Source: Burkholderiaceae bacterium (GTDB lineage Bacteria > Pseudomonadota > Gammaproteobacteria > Burkholderiales > Burkholderiaceae_C). Taken from it: a stretch of 34,667 nt of DNA. Position 1 is the first letter of the stretch, and each line of letters opens with the position of its first letter. The stretch spans positions 1 to 34,667 of the forward strand of contig JAMLIT010000039.1 in NCBI GenBank assembly GCA_023954035.1, given 5' to 3'. Made by a program: the position numbers and the translations under genes. The notes beneath the pieces are model-generated. The model had not been told where the DNA came from and did no database searches. It saw only the letters and a list, made by a program, of their open reading frames with translations. Shown here one piece after another: positions 11,901 through 20,200 of the stretch.

Positions 11901-12350
11901 AGAGTCTTAATCCCTTTGAATTCAGGGCTGGCTTGAAGCATAAGAAAGTTTTTGAAGGCAAATTTAATGCGTCTTAATCCCTTTGAATTCAGGGCTGGCT
12001 TGAAGCAGAACGTGTGTACGAGGTTTATCAAATAAAAAAGTCTTAATCCCTTTGAATTCAGGGCTGGCTTGAAGCCGCATACACTGCTATCCTTGACACT
12101 GCCTTGTCTTAATCCCTTTGAATTCAGGGCTGGCTTGAAGCCATCAACTACTTCAAAAAGCCACAGCGTGCGAAGGTCTTAATCCCTTTGAATTCAGGGC
12201 TGGCTTGAAGCAGAATCTACCCTGAAAGGAAATTAAAATGTTCTGTCTTAATCCCTTTGAATTCAGGGCTGGCTTGAAGCGTGTAGTGTGCTCTCTTGTC
12301 TCTCTTGCGCGTATGTCTTAATCCCTTTGAATTCAGGGCTGGCTTGAAGC
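8993..12350 (-). CRISPR. CRISPR array, 49 repeats of 36 nt, 48 spacers
   Basis: On the plus strand the repeat starts GTCTTAATCCCTTTGAATTC and ends AGGGCTGGCTTGAAGC. I counted 49 copies spaced 65-71 bp apart, giving 48 spacers of 29-35 nt. All copies appear identical except the leftmost (8993-9028), which has two changes in its first three bases. The transcribed strand is inferred to be minus: the last eight bases there, ATTAAGAC, resemble type III crRNA 5' handles, the degenerate repeat lies at the far left, and the cas genes and leader lie at the right. The minus-strand repeat contains CCCT/AGGG arms around the palindrome TGAATTCA, a small hairpin for Cas6. Spacers at 10212-10244 and 10281-10309 share 18 nt. 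Several spacers read as sense coding sequence on the plus strand, so crRNAs would be antisense to mRNA. Confidence 0.99.
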
Positions 12351-12487
12351 TCCAAGCGCTAAAAAACCGATACCCGACAAGCACTTGCATTGGCCTGTAG
12401 GGACTTTTTGCGTTGCGCGGCAAGGTAACTGATGCAAGCTGTTCATGATCGCTCGCCTGGCATGGGCGCCCAGACGCAGGGGCTGGG
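12351..12487 (-). promoter_or_regulatory. CRISPR leader
   Basis: A 137-bp stretch between the stop of the distal cas2 gene and the first leader-side repeat (12315-12350). Next to the repeat it carries a T-rich run on the minus strand (GGTTTTTTAGCGCTTGGA), which is typical for leader ends. It should hold the pre-crRNA promoter and the integration signal, but I cannot point to clear -35 and -10 boxes. Orientation is inferred from the repeat polarity and the cas gene position. Confidence 0.6.
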
Positions 12488-12829
12488 TCATTCTAGGCCG
12501 CTCGTGCGCCGGGCCGTGGCTTGGTCTTCTGGGCTGGTCGCGTCCTGCCACGGGCGTGGCAGGGCGCTCCAATGGACGCCGTCGGGCAAGGGGGTCTTGC
12601 CAAAGCACATGCGGTAACCCCGCTCGGGCAGGGGGTAGGCACGGATGTCGTCTTCGCGCGGGTCCATCAGGGTGGCCAGGCGCGCCAGGCAGCGTTCAAG
12701 CTGGATGGCGGTGCCGGTAAACAGGAACACCGAATACTGCAGCGGGCACGCGACCCGCTTGAGGTAGCGGTGAATCCGCCCCAGGCGCCGGGGGCAGGTG
12801 ATGTCGTAGCAGATGATGGTTTCGCGCAT
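12488..12829 (-). CDS. cas2: CRISPR-associated endoribonuclease/integrase subunit Cas2 (copy distal to cas1)
   Basis: A 113-residue Cas2, the structural partner of Cas1 in spacer integration. The N-terminal ferredoxin-fold strand ETIICYDI has the conserved aspartate at position 9, followed by the helix RRLGRIHRYLKR and a strand QYSVFLFTG. I chose the ATG at 12829, 28 bp after the cas1 stop; a longer frame upstream overlaps cas1 and is not supported. The C-terminal 20 residues are extra compared with a minimal Cas2. This is one of two cas2 genes flanking cas1. The two proteins are clearly divergent, so they are not a recent tandem duplication. Confidence 0.9.
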   Translation of the reverse strand: MRETIICYDITCPRRLGRIHRYLKRVACPLQYSVFLFTGTAIQLERCLARLATLMDPREDDIRAYPLPERGYRMCFGKTPLPDGVHWSALPRPWQDATSPEDQATARRTSGLE

Positions 12830-12857
12830 GGCGGGGCGGCAGCAGCAAGGGCAGGGC

Positions 12858-13880
12858 TCAGCCCAAGGCGTCCGCAGCATCGGCGGCGTCGCTGCCGGGG
12901 TCGTGGGGACTGGGAATCCAGGGCGGCACGTAGGTGGCGGGCTCGGGCAGGTCGGGCATCAGGGTGCGGGCCAGGTCTTTCACTTCCTGGCGCAGGGCCT
13001 GGCGCATGGCGGGGGCATGGGCCTCATAGGCGGCGTAGTAGCGGGTGCGGCCGGCTTTGCCCAGCAGGCAGCCGGCGGCGCTGTGGCCGAAGTGGTCGGC
13101 CGTCAGGGTTTGGCTGGCCACCATCTCCAGGCACATGCGGTCGGCCAGGGGGCGCACGGCTTCCATGATGTCGCAGGCAAGGGATTCGCGCGAATGGCTG
13201 ATCTGGTGATAGAAGCCCACGCAGGGGTCCAGGCCGGCGGCGTGCAGGGCGAGCGCGGCTTCGGCGTGTGCCAGCGTGTAGGTCAGCGAGAGCAGGGCAT
13301 TGAAGGGGTCGCGCGGAGGGCGGCGGTTGCGCTCGTTGAAGCCCAGGCTTTGCGGGACCACCGCGCGCAGGCCGGCAAAGTAGCAGCTTGCGGCCGCGCC
13401 TTCGCGCCCCCGCAGGCTGTCGAGCTGGTGCGCGCGCGGCAGCTGGGTCTGTTGGTCCTGCAATTGCCGCACGGCCTGGGTCAGGGCGTAGCGCGCCTGG
13501 GGGTAGGGTTCGCGCAGTGCGCTGAGCCATTGGTACTGGCGTTCGAACTTGGTATGCATCAGTGCGCGCGCATAGCCGACACAAAAGCGCTCGTCCAGGC
13601 TGCGGCGCGACTGCTCGACGCGCAACCGGGCGTCGTTGTGCGGGCGGCCAAAGAACAAGGTCGCTTCGCCCTTGCGTCCCGAGAGGATGACCACGCCAAT
13701 GCCCCGGTCGCCCAGATGGCCCAGCACGCTTGCCTGCAGGGTGACGCTGCCGCGCAGGACGACGCGGGTAATGGGCGCCAGGGGCACGGTGGCCAGGCGC
13801 TCGCCCCGGTCGCGAACGACCAGGGCGCCGGCGTCGTGCTCCAGGTGGATGTCGCGGCGGTCGACAAAAAGGGTGCTCAT
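12858..13880 (-). CDS. cas1: CRISPR-associated integrase Cas1
   Basis: A 340-residue Cas1, the metal-dependent integrase that inserts new spacers at the leader end of the array. The N-terminal beta domain is followed by the catalytic helical domain. The metal ligands are visible as Glu160 (LRGREGAAASCYF), His225 (GFYHQISHSRESLACDIME) and Asp237/Glu240. There is no fused reverse transcriptase or Cas4 domain. The C-terminus ends in an acidic Asp/Ala-rich tail. It lies 42 bp after the first cas2 and 28 bp before the second, so all three are probably co-transcribed into the leader. Confidence 0.97.
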   Translation of the reverse strand: MSTLFVDRRDIHLEHDAGALVVRDRGERLATVPLAPITRVVLRGSVTLQASVLGHLGDRGIGVVILSGRKGEATLFFGRPHNDARLRVEQSRRSLDERFCVGYARALMHTKFERQYQWLSALREPYPQARYALTQAVRQLQDQQTQLPRAHQLDSLRGREGAAASCYFAGLRAVVPQSLGFNERNRRPPRDPFNALLSLTYTLAHAEAALALHAAGLDPCVGFYHQISHSRESLACDIMEAVRPLADRMCLEMVASQTLTADHFGHSAAGCLLGKAGRTRYYAAYEAHAPAMRQALRQEVKDLARTLMPDLPEPATYVPPWIPSPHDPGSDAADAADALG

Positions 13881-13922
13881 GGCAAGGTTCCAGGAAGGTT
13901 GCAGCGCGCGCCGTGCGCCTGC

Positions 13923-14201
13923 TCAGGTGATGCAGAAATGGGTGGCACCAAAGCTCTCTGCCTGGCCCATGCAGCGCGGCTGCATGCGTGGGTCCAGGGC
14001 GATGAGCTGCAGCCGGTCTTCGTCGGCCTTGAGCATGCGCAGCAGGTCGGCTTCGATGGTGGCGCGTTCGGCGGGGGTAACCCAGATTTCCGGCACGCTT
14101 TTCTGCCCCGCCACACGGTAGCTGTGAAAGTAGCGCGTGACCTTGGCCAGCCGGCGCGGCTGGCACACGTCGTAGGCGACGAGGTACAGCGCGCGGGCCA
14201 T
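13923..14201 (-). CDS. cas2: CRISPR-associated Cas2 (copy upstream of cas1)
   Basis: A 92-residue Cas2-family protein. It begins ARALYLVAYDVCQPRRLAKV with the conserved aspartate at position 11 after the first beta strand, then a helix and FHSYRVAGQKSVPEIWVT as the second strand. It ends in CMGQAESFGATHFCIT, a pattern common at the end of Cas2 proteins. It differs strongly from the second cas2 at 12488-12829, yet both keep the YD motif at the same place. The ATG at 14201 has no strong Shine-Dalgarno sequence. It is the first gene of the adaptation module cas2-cas1-cas2, following a 312-bp gap after the CARF gene. Confidence 0.88.
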   Translation of the reverse strand: MARALYLVAYDVCQPRRLAKVTRYFHSYRVAGQKSVPEIWVTPAERATIEADLLRMLKADEDRLQLIALDPRMQPRCMGQAESFGATHFCIT

Positions 14202-14228
14202 GGTGGGTGGGCGGTGCGCGGCGGGCGC

Positions 14229-14327
14229 TCAGGCTTTGGCGGTCAGCGCGGCAGCGGCGGCGCGGGCGGCTGCGAGCAGGGCGGCGGCGAGCGCTGCAGC
14301 GGCGATGCGTTGGAGGGCGTCTTGCAT
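14229..14327 (-). CDS. Possible 32-residue alanine-rich small protein
   Basis: A short frame in the 312-bp gap upstream of the first cas2 encodes MQDALQRIAAAALAAALLAA and then RAAAAALTAKA, a single amphipathic or membrane-like helix. An AAGAGA lies eight bases or fewer before its ATG. It ends 27 bp before cas2. Alanine-rich frames arise easily in GC-rich DNA, so this may be chance; alternatively it is a leader peptide or a small membrane protein. Confidence 0.25.
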   Translation of the reverse strand: MQDALQRIAAAALAAALLAAARAAAAALTAKA

Positions 14328-14439
14328 GGGGGTCTCTTGTGCTGGTTGCTAAGAAGGCCCCAATTTTGAGCGGCGCAAGCGCACCTGAGTGGCGCTGCAA
14401 GCTTGCCAGTTTTGCGCAAATCTAAAAGCAAAAAATGGC

Positions 14440-14466
14440 GCTAGCGCTTATCTGGCAAGCGCTAGC
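14440..14466. repeat. Palindromic REP-like element inside the cas operon
   Basis: GCTAGCGCTT and AAGCGCTAGC form a perfect 10-bp stem around a 7-nt loop, flanked by A-rich sequence on the left and AGCTATAAACATGATAG on the right. It belongs to the same family as the partial copy at the left window edge. It sits 48 bp after the stop of the CARF gene ending at 14514, between the effector genes and the adaptation module. It could act as an RNA stem-loop that limits read-through or protects a 3' end. Confidence 0.65.
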
Positions 14467-14513
14467 AGCTATAAACATGATAGTAAAAAGTCTGCCGCCC
14501 TGGCGCGGCCGGC

Positions 14514-15623
14514 TCAGAGTTCGAGCGTGATGGCCTGCACCGCCAGCGCAAGCGCGCGCGCGGTCTGCGGCCGCCTGCCGTGGGTGGTCAGCAGGTACGG
14601 GCTTGCGGCCGGGCCGAGTTGGTCGCGCAGGCTGCGTTCGAGCTTGGCGTTGTTTTGCTGGAAGAAGAATTTTTGTTCGCTTGCGTCCTCCAGCAGGCGC
14701 TCTTGCGCCTTTTCGTAGGCTTGCGCGTCGATGCCGACCACCCGCCGGTACAGCGCCAGAAAGGCCGGCCAGTCGGCGTTGCGCCAGGTTTGCGGGCCGC
14801 GCTGCTGCACGGTGTTCTGCGCCCACCAGGCCAGCCAGGCGAGTTGCTGCGGCGCCAGCGCGACCGGGGTCTCGCCGCACAGCACCCGCCGTTGCGCCAG
14901 GGCAATGGCCAGGCGCGGCGGCTGCAGGCTGTGCTGGATGGCGGCCACGGTGGCGCCAAAGCTGGCGTGGCCATCGAGCAGCGCGCGCGGCTGGCCGTGG
15001 CGCAGGCGCACCACGGGGATGCGCGCCAGAATGACGCGGGCATCGGCGGTGTCAATGTGCCGGCCGTCGCGCGTGGCCAGTCGCCGCGGCGTGGCCGGAG
15101 GAAAGAAAAACTCGGGGTGGCTCTCGAACGGGCTGCTCACCAGCACGTGCGAGAGTTCGTCTTGTGGGCGGGCAAAGAGCGAGAAGGCATAGCCGAGGTA
15201 AAAGCCCATGGTCTTGCGCCCGCCGGCAATCGAGACGTGCAGCGCAGCGCTTGCATCGCGCGTGAGCTCGGCCATCAAGGCGGTGATGGCGTTGGCCGCG
15301 CAGGCGTTTTCCTCGGGCGTGCGGATGTCGGGCAGAGGCTGGCCGGCGCCGTCGCGAATGACGTGGATGCGCGCATCATCGAAAACGGGCCGGCCAAGCT
15401 GCGGGTAGTCGGCCAGCAGCGCGTGGAATTGGCCGCCGTCCGGGTGCAGGAGCGCAGTGCGCGCCAGGCGGGCGCCTTCGGCGGTGGTGAGCAAATGGAT
15501 TTCGGTGGGAAGGAAGCGCTGCGTCCCTTCGCCGTCGGCGGCGCCCAGCGCATACAGCGTTTCGGTAAGGACTTGCGGTGACAGGCCGGTGACGGCCAGC
15601 AGGATGCGGCGGGGGTAGGGCAT
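14514..15623 (-). CDS. CARF-domain protein, NE0113 family (database name Csm6), winged-helix-like C-terminus
   Basis: A 369-residue protein with an N-terminal CARF domain that should bind cyclic oligoadenylate. It begins with the family start RILLAVTGLSPQVLTETLYA (residues 6-25), then EIHLLTT at 41-47, and the CARF ligand-site motif SIAGGRKTMGFYLGYA at 131-146. This matches the NE0113 (TIGR02584) family, which databases name 'CRISPR-associated ring nuclease Csm6'. I see no convincing HEPN motif (R-x4-6-H) in the C-terminal part. Instead residues about 236-270 (QRRVLCGETPVALAPQQLAW) resemble the wing and first helix of an OmpR-type winged helix. So it may be a ring nuclease or a messenger-responsive transcription regulator rather than a Csm6 RNase. 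It follows the Csx2-type gene by 15 bp. Confidence 0.8.
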   Translation of the reverse strand: MPYPRRILLAVTGLSPQVLTETLYALGAADGEGTQRFLPTEIHLLTTAEGARLARTALLHPDGGQFHALLADYPQLGRPVFDDARIHVIRDGAGQPLPDIRTPEENACAANAITALMAELTRDASAALHVSIAGGRKTMGFYLGYAFSLFARPQDELSHVLVSSPFESHPEFFFPPATPRRLATRDGRHIDTADARVILARIPVVRLRHGQPRALLDGHASFGATVAAIQHSLQPPRLAIALAQRRVLCGETPVALAPQQLAWLAWWAQNTVQQRGPQTWRNADWPAFLALYRRVVGIDAQAYEKAQERLLEDASEQKFFFQQNNAKLERSLRDQLGPAASPYLLTTHGRRPQTARALALAVQAITLEL

Positions 15624-15638
15624 GGCGGTGCGCCGCGA

Positions 15639-16826
15639 TCATGAGCGCGCGGGCGATCGGGTGGCGAACAATGCCTTGCGCAAGAGATGCAGCCGGCTGT
15701 CGAGTTCGGTTTGGTTCTCCAGCAGGCGCTGGATCTCGCGGTTGTCGCTGCGCACACCATGCGCCATGGCGTTGCGCAGATTCTTGAGCAGCCAGACGTT
15801 CGCGTTCTTCGGTGAGTTGTCAAAGGCTGCCTCTCGGTCGCTGTAGTTGTTCATGTCGCCCTTGTCGCGGTACACGGCGTGCGAGACGAAGCTTTCGTAC
15901 AGGTAGGTGATGGCGCGCAGGTAGTCCTGACGGGCCAGGTAGCGATCGGCCAGCGACAGCTCCCAGTCCGCCCGGGTCCCCCGGCGGAACCAATCGATGC
16001 GCTCGGTGAGCTGCGGGCCGAACAAGCGGCCCAGCGGTCCAGCGTGCTCGCGCAGGTCGGTCAACGCGCCGCTGAGGGCCTGTTTGGCCTGCACAGGATT
16101 GCTGTTGCGCTCAAAGAAAGCGCCTTGTGCCAGCAGGTGGGCGCGTTCGCGCGGCATGCCGTCGTCGGTCAGCAAGGGGGCAAAGACGCCGTAATTGCCG
16201 CTGTCGCCATAAACGGCCAGCGCCTGCACCCAGTCGAGCATGCGCAGCATGCCGCCCAAGCGCAGCACAGGGGCCTCGCCGGTCCCGGGGTCGGTCATCT
16301 CGGCGGCGCCGTAGTACAGCTCCTGTACCTGCACGTCCTGTACCAGCGCCAGGTAGCGAGCGGCCACCAGCGCCAGCATGGGCAGGTGCCGAAACCCGTG
16401 GGTGACGTCGATGAGGATACGTTCCCCCACGTGCAGATGGCTGGCAAGGTCGGCCAGGATGGCGGTTTGCTGCGCTTCGTCGCGGGCGTAAGGAATCAGC
16501 AGGCATTGCACGGGAATGCCCAGCCGCTCGGTCAGGCGCTGTTCGTGCACGGCGAGCAGGGCGGGGGTGACGGCGTCGCGCGCGACCGCGTCGATCAGTG
16601 CGAGCGTTCCCTCGTCATCGGTGTGCTGCTGGTCAAAGAACACATCCCACATGCTGCCGGTGGTGCCGACCAGGAGCAGCCTGCCGGGTTGGGCGTGTTC
16701 CAGCAGTCCCATGGTGAAGAACGGCACCTCGCGCAGTTCACCCGGTGCGAAACGGTACTTGGCGGTGCGGTAGCCGGTGTGTGGGTCGGCGCGGCTTTTG
16801 CCGAGGAAACTGACAAGGGTGGTCAT
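15639..16826 (-). CDS. Csx2-type CARF-HEPN ribonuclease (DxTHG-motif, TIGR02221-like)
   Basis: A 395-residue type III accessory effector. The N-terminal CARF domain has GTTGSMWDVFF at 54-64 and the family hallmark DVTHGFRHLPM at 140-150. The C-terminal helical HEPN domain ends with LRNAMAHG, giving an R351-x4-H356 RNase motif. Related proteins cut RNA non-specifically after binding cyclic oligoadenylate made by Cas10. The ATG at 16826 overlaps the csx16 stop as ATGA, so the RNase and its likely off-switch are translationally coupled. A longer open frame upstream is a shadow across csx16. Confidence 0.87.
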   Translation of the reverse strand: MTTLVSFLGKSRADPHTGYRTAKYRFAPGELREVPFFTMGLLEHAQPGRLLLVGTTGSMWDVFFDQQHTDDEGTLALIDAVARDAVTPALLAVHEQRLTERLGIPVQCLLIPYARDEAQQTAILADLASHLHVGERILIDVTHGFRHLPMLALVAARYLALVQDVQVQELYYGAAEMTDPGTGEAPVLRLGGMLRMLDWVQALAVYGDSGNYGVFAPLLTDDGMPRERAHLLAQGAFFERNSNPVQAKQALSGALTDLREHAGPLGRLFGPQLTERIDWFRRGTRADWELSLADRYLARQDYLRAITYLYESFVSHAVYRDKGDMNNYSDREAAFDNSPKNANVWLLKNLRNAMAHGVRSDNREIQRLLENQTELDSRLHLLRKALFATRSPARS

Positions 16827-17128
16827 AGGCAAGCGGCAGGGTGCAGTTGAATCACAAAGCGTTGCAGGCGGGCGTCCAGGGCGGTCAGCTCGTGCATACC
16901 GAGCTCGCGTCCGCGCGCCCCCTGCGGCAATTGCAGAACGAGATGCCAGTACTCGGCGCCGCGCGCGCACACCTGCGCGGCCAGGTGCACGGGCAGTGTG
17001 CCGATGACGGTGTCGCCGTGCTGCACATCGGCCGGGTCGAGGTGCGGCACATGGCAATCGAAGGCGGGGCCGTGCCGAAGCATCCATTGCAGGGCGCCGG
17101 TGTGGCGGCTGACGAACCAGGTGGTCAC
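16823..17128 (-). CDS. csx16: CRISPR-associated protein Csx16 (VVA1548 family), probable ring nuclease
   Basis: A 101-residue protein with the full Csx16 pattern: TTWFVSRHTGALQW at the start, HLDPADVQHGDTVIGTLPVH in the middle, GAEYWHLVLQLP, and RGRELGMHELTALD near the end. The VVA1548 family is found in type III loci and is thought to degrade cyclic oligoadenylate or otherwise damp signalling. The start is inferred as the GTG at 17128 because known members begin with a short Met-Thr-Thr lead to the FVSRH strand; no clear Shine-Dalgarno is visible. A TTG seven codons upstream is an alternative. It lies 115 bp after the YhaN-like gene and overlaps the Csx2-type gene as ATGA. Confidence 0.88.
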   Translation of the reverse strand: MTTWFVSRHTGALQWMLRHGPAFDCHVPHLDPADVQHGDTVIGTLPVHLAAQVCARGAEYWHLVLQLPQGARGRELGMHELTALDARLQRFVIQLHPAACL

Positions 17129-17243
17129 AGTGGAAGCTTGTGCGAGCAAAGCGGGGCGCGATGGCCGCCATTGTCCAACGCGCTGGCGCGGGGCCACCGT
17201 GCCGCAAGCTTGCCAGCGCCAGCCGAGGCTGCGGCGCCGGGGC

Positions 17244-20200
17244 CTACATGCGCACCACGTTGACATCGGGACCCAAGGCGTCGCGTGCCAGGTCGACGAG
17301 GTGCTCATGGTGCGTCAGCACGATCACCTGCTGTTGCCGCGCAAGCTGCCCGAGGACCTTCAGGCCGGCGTGGGTGCGTTGCTCGTCGAAGTTGATGAAC
17401 AGGTCGTCCGCAATGAAAGGCAGTGCCAGGCCTTCGGAGCTTTGCAGTTGCAGCGCCGCCAGGCGCAGCGCCAGGTACAGCTGGTCGCGCGTGCCTTCGC
17501 TCATGCCGGCCACTTCGACCTGCTCGCCCGAGCGGCGGACACCGATCAGCCGGGGTGCGCTGCCTTCACCGTCCACCACCAGGCGGTCAAAAGCGCCCTG
17601 CGTGAGCGTGCGCAAGAGGCTCGACGCCTGGGCAAGCATCGGCCCTTGGCGGGTTTGGCGAAACTTCTCGATGGACCAGCGCAGCAGCCGCGAGGCGTTG
17701 CTGAGCCGCGTGTAGCGCTGCATGGCGTCGGCCATGGTGGCAATGGCCTCTTGCCGCCGCGCTTCGGCCCGCGCGGCGCGGCTGGTGCCGTCGAGCGCGT
17801 CCAGCGCGGCCTTCTGGCTGCCGTGGCGGCTGCTGAGTTCCTCAATCTGCTGCATGAGGGCTTGCGACTGCCGGGCCAGGCTCTGCAGCTCGGCCTGGAC
17901 CACATCGGGGTCGGTGTGGCTGGCTTGCTCGCGCAAGGCGGACTCGGCGTAGCCATCGCTGGCGCGGGCCAGCTCCTGCCCGGTCGCAACGAGCTGCTGC
18001 TCGATCTTGCGGTGCTTGTCCGAGCGCGCGACGGCGCTGGCGAGCGCGTCCAGGTCGTCGCTGCCGGCAGCTGCCACCAAGGGCTGCAGGCTGGCGCCGA
18101 TGGCCTGTTGCTTTTCGTGCGTCGCCTGGTGTTGGGCGTGGGCTTTGTCGAGCCGCTCCTGCAGTTGGGCAGCATGGGTCTGGGCCTGGCGGGCCTCCTC
18201 CAGCCGCTGCGCCAGGGCCCATGCAATGTCCGCGGCCGGCTGTGCAGTGAGATCGGGTGCAAGGCGCGCGGCAAGTGCCTGCGCGCTGCGGGCCAGGCTG
18301 TCGAGGTCGGCCTGCATGGCATCGATGCGCTCGCTGCGCGTGCTGCGGATGGCGCCGAGCAGGCGCTCGATTTCCTCCAGCGTGCCCAGTTCGGTTTCCA
18401 GGGCGTCGGGATCGGCGTCGGCGGCGTAGGCGGCGTCCGCCAGCGCTGCCTGCCACCGGCTGCGCCATTGCTCCCAGGCGGCCTGTGCCGTTTGAGCCGC
18501 GCTTTGCAGGGCGGGAAGCCCGGCTTGTGCGTCGGCGAGCTGCCGGGCCAGCATGTCGCGCTGTCCCTGTGCCTGGTCGCCAGCGTGGATGCGCGTGCGC
18601 GCCTGGCGCAGGCACTCGGCCAGCGGGGGGAGCGCAGCGCGCGCGTCGCTGCCTTCCTGCAGTGCGGTCCACAGCGCGTGGTGCGCCGCGTGGGCGGCGT
18701 CGTCGCTGGCGTTCATGTCCCGCTCCAGCTCGGCGCGCTCGTGCGCCAGCGCCAGCACCGCCTGGCGTTGCTGCAGCCAGGTGGCCGCGAGTTCCAAAGG
18801 CAGCGCCGGCAGGCCACAGGCGCTGGCCAGCGCCTGCCACTGGGCGTCGCAGGCGCGTGCGCGCTCTTGCGCCGCCGCGCTGCGCTCCTGCAGTCGGGCG
18901 ATTTCGAGTTGCAGCTGTTCCAGCCGCTCGGCGCTGGCCTGGCGGTCGGCTTCGTGCTGCGCCCGCTCCAGGCGCGCGTCTGCCAGCTGGTCGGCGTGCG
19001 CCATGCAATGCTCGAGCGCTGCTGCCTCCCGGGACAGGATGTCGGGTTCCGCCTTGATGCTCTGCCACAGGCGGTCGCGCGTCTGCCTGGCGCGCTGCAG
19101 TTGTTCCAGCGACACCGGCTGGAACTTGCGCACCAGCTGCTGCAGCGCCAGGTCGTTCTCGCGCAGGTCTTGCGTCTTGGCGTCGGCTGCCTCCTGCAGG
19201 GACTGCGCCTGCTGGGCCTCGTCGCGCTGGCGCTGCTGCAGGGCGTGCAGGGTGGAGGCTTCGGGAGCCAGCAGATCGGCGAGTGCCTCCGGAGGCTGGC
19301 GCCACACGCCCATGGCGGCCAGGGCAGACGCGATCTTGTCCGCCAGCGCGGCCAACTTGTGCTGTCCGTCGCGCCGGCTTCGGTCGTGGGTGGCAAACGG
19401 CAGCGCCTCGTCCAGCGCCTGTGCCAGGCCTGGGAGCGAAGCCTGGACCGGCAGTGCCTGCAATTGGTGCTCGAGCTGCGCAATCTGCTGCCCTCGCTCG
19501 GCCAATTGGCTGCGGGCCTGGCGCAAATCCTGGTCGATGCCGCCGCGCTGGCGGAGCAGGCGCGCCAGGCGCGAGCGCACGGCGGCCACCGGCAGGCGTT
19601 GGCGCACCGCATCTTCGGTCTCGGCCCCCCAGCCCAGAGCGCGCGCCAGCTCCTGCACGCGCTCCCAGCGGGCGTGGACCTCCTGCGTGCGTTTGGCGAG
19701 GTCTGCGGGGTGTGCGCGAAACTGCAGTCGGCGTTCGTTGAGCTCGGTGATCTCGGCCGCGCGCTTCAGCAGCTCGCGATCGATCGGGACAGCGGCCAGC
19801 TCGATTTGAAGCTGCTCGCTTTCCTGCGCCAGCCGCCGCAGGTCGGCCTGGAGCAGCGCCAGGTCGTGCCGGGCCTGGGCCAGCAAGGCTGCAGCGTCTT
19901 CGCCCAGCAGCGCAACAGCGCCCTGGGCCAGGAGTTCATTGCGTTGCCGGCGTGCGGCGTCCAGCGCTTGCAGCAGCGGCGCCACGCGGCGGATGCGTTC
20001 GAATCGGCTCGCCTGCTGCGCCAGTGCCTGGTGCTGCTGGCGCGCTGCCTCCAGCTGCGCTGCCGTCGCCTCCATCGCTTCGTGCTGGGCCTTCCAGTCC
20101 TTCGCGCGCAGCAGGTGCTGTTTGAGCTCTTTGCCGGCGGACTCGAATTCGTCGCGCGCCTGGTAATAGAGACGGGAGCCTGCCTTGCGCGGCGCCCACA

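Noticed and set aside
8905-12423. Open frames on the minus strand through the array that repeat [12 protein letters not shown] or [11 protein letters not shown]
   Set aside because: These are translations of the CRISPR repeat itself, broken by spacers; not proteins.
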